64,000 bases of DNA from NCBI GenBank assembly GCA_963732775.1, contig CAVTAR010000004.1, positions 1 through 64,000 on the forward strand. Reading direction: 5' to 3'. The position numbers and the translations under genes were made by a program. Below are positions 59,095-64,000 of the stretch, one piece after another. Origin of the DNA: CAVRQM01 sp963732775. Its GTDB lineage: Bacteria > Pseudomonadota > Alphaproteobacteria > Acetobacterales > Acetobacteraceae. The notes under the pieces are model-generated. The model worked only from the letters and a program-made list of their open reading frames with translations. It made no database searches and was not told the DNA's origin. Every line of letters starts with the position of its first letter. Positions within the stretch are counted from its first letter, which is position 1.

Positions 59095-59556
59095 ATGCCC
59101 GGGCACGCAACCACGCGAGGCCTCGCCGCAGGCACCCTGGCGCTGTCCGCCTCCGCCTGCTTCTCCGCCGCGGCCGCGGCCAGCCCGATCAGCGCCGATG
59201 GCGGCTGGGCGCGCGCGCCGGCGGGCGCGGGCGACACCATGGCCGCCTACTTCACCCTGCATGGCGGCGACACCCCAGACCGCCTGGTCGCAGTCGAGAC
59301 CCCCGTCGCCGGCATGGCGATGCTGCACGAGAGCGGCTCCGACAACGGCGTGTCCACAATGCGCATGCTGGACGGCGTCGACATACCGGCCCACGGCACC
59401 GTGACGCTGCGCCCGGGCGGGCTGCACGTTATGCTCGATGGCCTGGTACAGCGGCCGGCGGCAGGCGCCTCGATCCGGATGGTGCTGCGCTTCGCCCACG
59501 CGCCGGCGATCGGCCTGGCGGTCGGCGTCCGGCCGCCGGGGGCTCCCGGACCTTGA
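59095..59556 (+). CDS. PCu(A)C-family periplasmic copper chaperone
   Basis: 153 aa with signal peptide. The copper-binding Met/His set is MAMLHE, TMRML and GGLHVML, the H-M-x-M-x-H-x-M pattern of DUF461 proteins. Expected to hand Cu(I) to Sco1 or directly to cytochrome oxidase; adjacent to the Sco gene. Confidence 0.9.
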   Translation: MPGHATTRGLAAGTLALSASACFSAAAAASPISADGGWARAPAGAGDTMAAYFTLHGGDTPDRLVAVETPVAGMAMLHESGSDNGVSTMRMLDGVDIPAHGTVTLRPGGLHVMLDGLVQRPAAGASIRMVLRFAHAPAIGLAVGVRPPGAPGP

Positions 59557-59665
59557 CGTCCAGAGGTCTTGACGTGCGGGGCCTTCACAGCGGCCTCCCG
59601 CAACGTTCGTCCCGCCACGGCGTTTCGGAGTTGATTCCGGCATGGGGCCGGACAGGGAGGTTGCA

Positions 59666-59935
59666 ATGGATGGCGGGTTGAGCTGGATCGGCTGGATCGT
59701 GCTGGGACTGATCGCGGGGTTCATCGCGAGCCGGATTGTCAACAAGAGCGGCTCGGGGCTGCTGATGGACATCATCCTCGGCATCGTCGGCGCCGTGGTG
59801 GGCGGCTTCATTTTCAGCTTCTTCGGCGCCGTGGGCGTCACCGGGTTCAATATCTACAGCATGATCGTCGCCATCGTCGGCGCCGTGGTCGTGCTGTGGA
59901 TCTACCATGCGGTCGCGGGGCGCAGAACGATCTGA
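59666..59935 (+). CDS. GlsB/YeaQ/YmgE-family small membrane protein
   Basis: 89 aa with three transmembrane helices and Gly-rich packing (WIVLGLIAGFIASRIV, MDIILGIVGAVVGGFIF). General-stress associated family (transglycosylase-associated protein). ATG 59666 has GGGAGG 5 bases upstream; the earlier start at 59642 is rejected. Confidence 0.9.
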   Translation: MDGGLSWIGWIVLGLIAGFIASRIVNKSGSGLLMDIILGIVGAVVGGFIFSFFGAVGVTGFNIYSMIVAIVGAVVVLWIYHAVAGRRTI

Positions 59936-59940
59936 TGGCC

Positions 59941-59970
59941 CGGGGAGGAGTGGCCGAACGCTCCTCCCCG
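59941..59970. terminator. Bidirectional hairpin terminator
   Basis: Perfect 10-bp stem CGGGGAGGAG / CTCCTCCCCG with a 10-base loop between the convergent YeaQ-type gene and kup. Confidence 0.7.
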
Positions 59971-59996
59971 CTTGCCCGGCTCGGCCCTCTCGTCTC

Positions 59997-61907
59997 CTAG
60001 ATCGTCACCCGCACGCCGAGTTCGACCACGCGATCGCTCGGGATGCGGAAGAACTCCACCGCCGAGGTGGCGTTGCGCGCCATCACCAGGAACATGAACA
60101 CCCGCCAGCGCGGCATCCTCGGCACCGTTGCCTGCACCAGCGTCTCGCGGCCCAGGAAGTAGCTTGCCTGCATGGGGTCGAACGCCACCCCACGGTCGCG
60201 CAGCAGCGTCAGGTCGCGGGGCAGGTTGGGGCTTTCCATGAAGCCGTAGCGGATCTGCACGCGGTGGATATCGGGCGCGAGTTCCGCCAACTCGATCCGG
60301 TCGGCCGGCGCCACCTCCGGCACGTCGAGGTTGCCGAGCGTCACGAACAGCACGTGGTCGTGCAGCACCTTGTTGTGCTTGAGGTTGTGCAGCAAGGCGG
60401 CCGGCACGTAGTCCGGCGTGCCGGTGAGGAACACGGCCAGCCCCGGCACACGCACGATGCGCGACTTCGGCAGCCGCGTCAGGAACGAGGACAGCAGCAG
60501 GCTGTCCGCCCGCCAGCGCGCCACCAGCAGGTCGCGGCCGCGCTTCCACGAGGTCATCAAGGCGAGGAGCAGCCCGGCCAACACCAGCGGCACCCAGCCG
60601 CCGTCCGGCAGCTTCAGGCAGTTGGCGGCGAAGAACACGAGGTCGATGGCGGCGAACGCGCCCCATACCCCGATCGCCAAGCGCTTGGACCAGCCGAAGC
60701 GGATGCGGAACACCACCGCGGCCAGGGTGCAGGTGCAGATGAACGTGCCGGTGACGGCGATGCCGTAGGCCGAGGCCAGGGCATCGCTGCTGCGGAACGC
60801 GAACACCAGCAGCAGCACGCCCACCATCAGCGCCGTGTTGATCTGCGGCACGTAGATCTGCCCCTCCTCCGTGGCGCTCGTGTGCGTCACCCGCATCCGC
60901 GGCAGGAAGCCGAGCTGCATGCATTGCCGCGCCATGGAGTACGCGCCGGAGATCACCGCCTGGCTCGCGATCACCGTGGCCGCGGTGGCCAGCACCACCA
61001 GCGGCAAGCGCGACCACGCCGGGGCGAGCAGGAAGAACGGGTTGTCGAGCGCCCCGGGCTCGCTCAGCACCAGCGCACCCTGGCCGAAATAGTTGATGAC
61101 CAGGCTCGGCAGCACCAGGCACAGCCAGGCGACGCGGATCGGCCGCGCGCCGAAATGCCCCATGTCGGCGTACAGCGCCTCGGCCCCTGTCACCGTCAGC
61201 ACGATCGAGCCCAGGGCGACGAAGGCCAGCACCTTGTAGTGCCAGATCAGCCACAGCCCTGGAAGCGGCGACAGCGCGCGCAGCACCTCCGGCTCGCGCG
61301 CCACGGCCATCGCCCCCATGATCCCGAGGCAGGCGAACCAGACCACCATCACCGGGCCGAACAGGCGGCCCACGTCCGCGGTGCCGCGCGACTGGATGGC
61401 GAACAGCGCCACGATGATCACCGCCGAGATCGGCAGCACGAACTCGGCGAGCCGTGGCGCCGCGATCTCGAGCCCCTCGACGGCCGAGAGCACCGAGATC
61501 GCCGGCGTGATGACGCCGTCGCCGAAGAACAGGCAGGCCCCCAGGATGCCGGCGAACACCAGCACGCTACGCAGCCGCGGCCGGGCGGCGGCGGCGTGCT
61601 GGGCCATCGCCATCAGCGCCAGGATGCCGCCCTCGCCGCGGTTGTCGGCGCGCATCACCAGCCAGACGTATTTCAGGGTGACGATGACGAGCAGCGACCA
61701 GAGGATCAGCGAGAGGATGCCGAGCACCTCCGGGGGCCCCCAATGGCCGCCCGTGAAGTGCACGAGACTCGCCTTGAAGGCGTAGAGCGGGCTGGTGCCG
61801 ATGTCGCCGTAGACGACGCCCAGGACGCCCAGGACGAGGCTCCAGCGAAATCGGCGATCGATGGTGTGGCCCGGCGCGGGGGCAGCCGTCAGGACAGCGG
61901 TCGTCAT
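59997..61907 (-). CDS. kup: Low-affinity potassium transporter Kup
   Basis: 636 aa, about 12 transmembrane helices. Signature GVVYGDIGTSPLYAF at about residues 31-45, then FFGDGVITPAISVLSAVEG and YADMGHFGARPI. Proton-coupled K+ uptake. ATG 61907 gives the usual N-terminus; the longer frame to 62174 is not conserved. Confidence 0.95.
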   Translation of the reverse strand: MTTAVLTAAPAPGHTIDRRFRWSLVLGVLGVVYGDIGTSPLYAFKASLVHFTGGHWGPPEVLGILSLILWSLLVIVTLKYVWLVMRADNRGEGGILALMAMAQHAAAARPRLRSVLVFAGILGACLFFGDGVITPAISVLSAVEGLEIAAPRLAEFVLPISAVIIVALFAIQSRGTADVGRLFGPVMVVWFACLGIMGAMAVAREPEVLRALSPLPGLWLIWHYKVLAFVALGSIVLTVTGAEALYADMGHFGARPIRVAWLCLVLPSLVINYFGQGALVLSEPGALDNPFFLLAPAWSRLPLVVLATAATVIASQAVISGAYSMARQCMQLGFLPRMRVTHTSATEEGQIYVPQINTALMVGVLLLVFAFRSSDALASAYGIAVTGTFICTCTLAAVVFRIRFGWSKRLAIGVWGAFAAIDLVFFAANCLKLPDGGWVPLVLAGLLLALMTSWKRGRDLLVARWRADSLLLSSFLTRLPKSRIVRVPGLAVFLTGTPDYVPAALLHNLKHNKVLHDHVLFVTLGNLDVPEVAPADRIELAELAPDIHRVQIRYGFMESPNLPRDLTLLRDRGVAFDPMQASYFLGRETLVQATVPRMPRWRVFMFLVMARNATSAVEFFRIPSDRVVELGVRVTI

Positions 61908-62064
61908 GCTCGCTCCGGAAGCCGAACGCCACACGCGATGGCGACGCGCCGCCCGCCTGGTCTGCCCAGATGACACGCGCCGTGCCGGCGCGGTGGTCGG
62001 ATACGCCCGCCCGGGGTGCGGAGGCAAGCGAACTCGGGACCGCTCCCAGGTTTGCCCCCGAGGG

Positions 62065-62772
62065 TCAGGCGCGGTCGCCGAACAGCAGGCTGCCGACGCG
62101 GACCTGGGTCGCGCCGTGGCCGATCGCGGCCTCGAAGTCGCCAGACATGCCCATCGACAGCACGGCCAGACCATGGCGGGCCGCGCAGGCGGCGAGCCAG
62201 TCGAAGTGCGGCGCGGGGTCGGCCGCGGCGGGCGGGATGCACATCAGCCCGACCAGCGCCGCGCCGAAACGACGCGCGCAGTCGGCCACGAACCCGTCCG
62301 CCTCGGCGCGCGGGACGCCGTATTTCTGCGCCTCGTCGCCGACATTGACCTGTACCAGCAGCGACGGCAGCCGCCCCTCCTGCTGGGCCGCCTGCTCGAT
62401 CGCGTCGGCGAGGCGGGGGCGATCAAGGCTTTCGATCACGTCGGCGAGCCGCACCGCCTCGCGCGCCTTGTTGGTCTGCAGGCCGCCGATCAGGTGCAGC
62501 CGCAGCATCGGGTGGACCGGGCGCAGCGCGGGGAACTTGGTGGCGGCCTCCTGCACCCGGTTCTCGCCGAACCGCACCTGCCCCGCGCCGAGCGCCGCGA
62601 CGATGCCGGCGGCGGCGACTGTCTTGGAGACGGCGAGCAATGCGACACTGGCCGGGTCGCGCCCGGCCGCGCGGGCGGCGAGCCCGATGCGGTCGAGCAC
62701 CTCGGCGAGCCGCCCGGCGACAGGGTCGGCGAGCGGGCCGGAAGCGGTGACAGGGGACGGATCGGCAGGCAT
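62065..62772 (-). CDS. yggS: YggS-family PLP-homeostasis protein
   Basis: 235 aa. PLP-binding lysine K50 in LLAVSKTVAAAGI; FGENRVQEA; HLIGGLQTNKA; LSMGMSGDFEAAIGHGATQVRVGS. Binds PLP and maintains its supply. Its ATG is overlapped by the ATG of the divergent ThiE-like gene. Confidence 0.94.
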   Translation of the reverse strand: MPADPSPVTASGPLADPVAGRLAEVLDRIGLAARAAGRDPASVALLAVSKTVAAAGIVAALGAGQVRFGENRVQEAATKFPALRPVHPMLRLHLIGGLQTNKAREAVRLADVIESLDRPRLADAIEQAAQQEGRLPSLLVQVNVGDEAQKYGVPRAEADGFVADCARRFGAALVGLMCIPPAAADPAPHFDWLAACAARHGLAVLSMGMSGDFEAAIGHGATQVRVGSLLFGDRA

Positions 62773-63382
62773 GGACCCATACGTTCGTGCGTGGGGGCAG
62801 CGGGTCAAGGCGCGCGGCGGCCGAGGCGCGCCGCCGCCGCTCTGGCTGTTCACCGACACGGAGCGGCGCGCCGACCCGCGGCCGCTGGTCGCCGGCCTGC
62901 CACGCGGCCTGTGCGGCGTGGTGCTGCGCCACGATGCGGGCCCCGGGGGCGGCCACGAGGCCGCGGCGCGCGAGCGGCTCGGGCGGGCACTGGCGCGGCT
63001 GTGCCGGGAGCGGCGGTTGCTGCTGGCCGTGGCGGGCGACTGGCGCCTCGCCGCGCGCCTCGGCGCCGGCCTGCACCTGCGCGGCGGTCGCCTGCCGGGC
63101 CTTGCGCCGCGCTGGCTGCCCCGCCTCACCGCCTCGGCGCACGACGCGATCGAGACGGAGCGGGCGCGCCGCGCCGGGGCGGCGCTGGTGTTCCTCTCGC
63201 CGCTGTTCCCGACGGCGAGCCACCCCGGCGGCAGCGTCCTCGGCCCGTCCCGGTGGGCGCGCCTGGCCCGCCGCCTGCCGGGCCGTGTCGCCGCGCTGGG
63301 CGGCATCGAGGGCCCGCGCGTCCGCGCCGTGCCACGGCGGTCGGGCGCCATCGGCGGCATCGGGGCTTTCGAGGGACGCTGA
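62771..63382 (+). CDS. ThiE/TenI-like thiamine-phosphate synthase family protein
   Basis: 203 aa. LWLFTDTERRADP at the start, GVVLRHDAG where ThiE has its substrate lysine loop, FLSPLFPTASHPGG matching the ThiE phosphate-binding GPxFPT loop, and ALGGI. The usual GVHLGQ-D motif is reduced to GLHLRGG, so catalytic identity is uncertain. The ATG at 62771 is fixed by this N-terminus and overlaps the yggS start on the other strand. Confidence 0.8.
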   Translation: MDPYVRAWGQRVKARGGRGAPPPLWLFTDTERRADPRPLVAGLPRGLCGVVLRHDAGPGGGHEAAARERLGRALARLCRERRLLLAVAGDWRLAARLGAGLHLRGGRLPGLAPRWLPRLTASAHDAIETERARRAGAALVFLSPLFPTASHPGGSVLGPSRWARLARRLPGRVAALGGIEGPRVRAVPRRSGAIGGIGAFEGR

Positions 63383-63403
63383 GCGGAACCGACCGTGCGC
63401 GGC

Positions 63404-63419
63404 GTGGCAGCCTTGCCAC
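63404..63419. promoter_or_regulatory. 16-bp palindrome upstream of the porin gene
   Basis: GTGGCA-GCCT-TGCCAC, two perfect 6-bp arms. Could be an operator or a weak terminator for the ThiE-like gene; too short to decide. Confidence 0.25.
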
Positions 63420-63607
63420 AGTGTTTCGGAATTGCCATGTCGCCGCCCCGTGCGAGGTTGCGGGACCGTGACCCGCACGATCATACTCCGCCCCGAGGTT
63501 CGGCAGTCCGCGAGCGTTGCGTTCGTTCCAGGCAGGGGCGCACGACACGGGAGGGGGCGGGACCTGAAACACTTTGCCGGACTGACCGGCGCTATGAGGA
63601 GGATTCG

Positions 63608-64000
63608 ATGCGCAAGCTCCTGCTGGCCACTTCGGCCCTGCTGGGTGCGTCTGTTGGGATCGTCGGTTCCGGTCATGCCGGCACGCTCTCGCCCAACGCG
63701 CCCAACCCGGCTCCCGGCTCGATCACCGTGACGCTGAACGCCCTGGTCGAGGCGTTCCTGGTGGACTCCACCGATAGCGGGACGCTTCCGCAGAACAACG
63801 CCGGCCGCAAGACCGCGACCTACGGCATTGCCAGCTACTCACGTCTGTATCCCTCGTTCGACGGCAAGCTGGCCAACGGCCTGAAGTATGGTGGCTCGAT
63901 CGAAATCCGCCACTACAACGGCTTCTCCGGCGCCGGCGGCGGCACAAGCGGCGACCCGGGCACGTTCTACGTGCAGCGCGAATTCGTCTATGTCGGCGCC
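63608..64000 (+). CDS. Porin-like outer-membrane protein (5' part, runs off the window)
   Basis: 131 codons visible. Signal peptide MRKLLLATSALLGASVGIVG...GHA, then a mature start with alternating beta-strand character (TVTLNALVEAFLVDS, KYGGSIEIRHYNGFS, TFYVQREFVYVG), typical of porins of Acetobacteraceae. AGGAGG is 7 bases before the ATG. No stop within the window. Confidence 0.8.
   Translation, partial: MRKLLLATSALLGASVGIVGSGHAGTLSPNAPNPAPGSITVTLNALVEAFLVDSTDSGTLPQNNAGRKTATYGIASYSRLYPSFDGKLANGLKYGGSIEIRHYNGFSGAGGGTSGDPGTFYVQREFVYVGA

Noticed and set aside
63404..63419. Sigma-54 promoter before the porin gene
   Set aside because: The GG and GC elements are spaced too closely; it is simply a short palindrome.

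Overview
The window is about 64 kb of very GC-rich chromosome from an alphaproteobacterium, most likely Acetobacteraceae/Rhodospirillales. That placement is inferred from gene content and order (mutS-glnD; argS-SPOR-nagZ-scpAB-tatBC-serS; hemE-hemH-hemJ-rho divergent from ppsR-maf) and from protein flavour; no rRNA or marker comparison was possible. Nearly everything is housekeeping, with a few small accessory insertions of visibly lower GC.

Layout. 46-2327 maeB (-). 2506-4293 a lone, lower-GC DUF262/AlbA_2 fusion gene, the best defence-gene candidate. 4492-4887 a cupin with the full active-site set of cupin hydroxynitrile lyases. 4993-10455 mutS-glnD. 10475-12179 an acyl-CoA synthetase facing nusG-secE. 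12992-13401 tRNA-Trp, tRNA-Gly (opposite strand) and tRNA-Tyr. 13489-15706 rlmB, a hydratase and a small ORF. 15818-18589 pgi facing a Tat-exported metallo-hydrolase. 18590-20043 an AT-rich island with a possible transposase relic and an unknown secreted protein. 20122-34391 (-) two dense operons: argH-lptM-lysA-DUF4175, then argS-SPOR-nagZ-S2P-scpA-scpB-tatB-tatC-serS. 34404-35640 TlpA and PEBP. 35699-42060 (-) hbd-etfA-etfB, two small membrane/envelope genes and a NitT/TauT-type ABC transporter. 42174-43844 a membrane-anchored [2Fe-2S] class III cyclase. 43853-46688 (-) Uma2, Crp, maf, ppsR. 47014-51856 (+) hemE-hemH-HAD-hemJ-rho. 51890-52557 vapBC. 52993-58128 ahcY, BrkB and a CoA-transferase whose two subunits are split by a secreted protein. 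58187-64000 tRNA-Ala, Sco1, PCu(A)C, a YeaQ-type protein, kup, yggS, a ThiE-like gene and the start of a porin.

How the genes work together: heme is made by hemE/hemH/hemJ. Copper delivery to cytochrome oxidase is the likely job of Sco1 plus PCu(A)C. Fatty-acid and ketone-body use is covered by the acyl-CoA synthetase, hydroxybutyryl-CoA dehydrogenase, ETF and CoA-transferase. Envelope and export functions come from tatBC, nagZ, lptM, SPOR and the site-2 protease. Nitrogen and carbon control is represented by glnD and ppsR.

Two cross-cutting observations matter. Six genes (maeB, mutS, glnD, rlmB, uma2, ppsR) are each broken by one small indel while the rest of the gene is intact, which points to sequencing or assembly error more than decay. 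Many proteins also carry short in-frame 12- or 15-bp tandem repeats. The hemE/ppsR divergent gap is a reasonable candidate for oriC by synteny with Caulobacter and Rickettsia.
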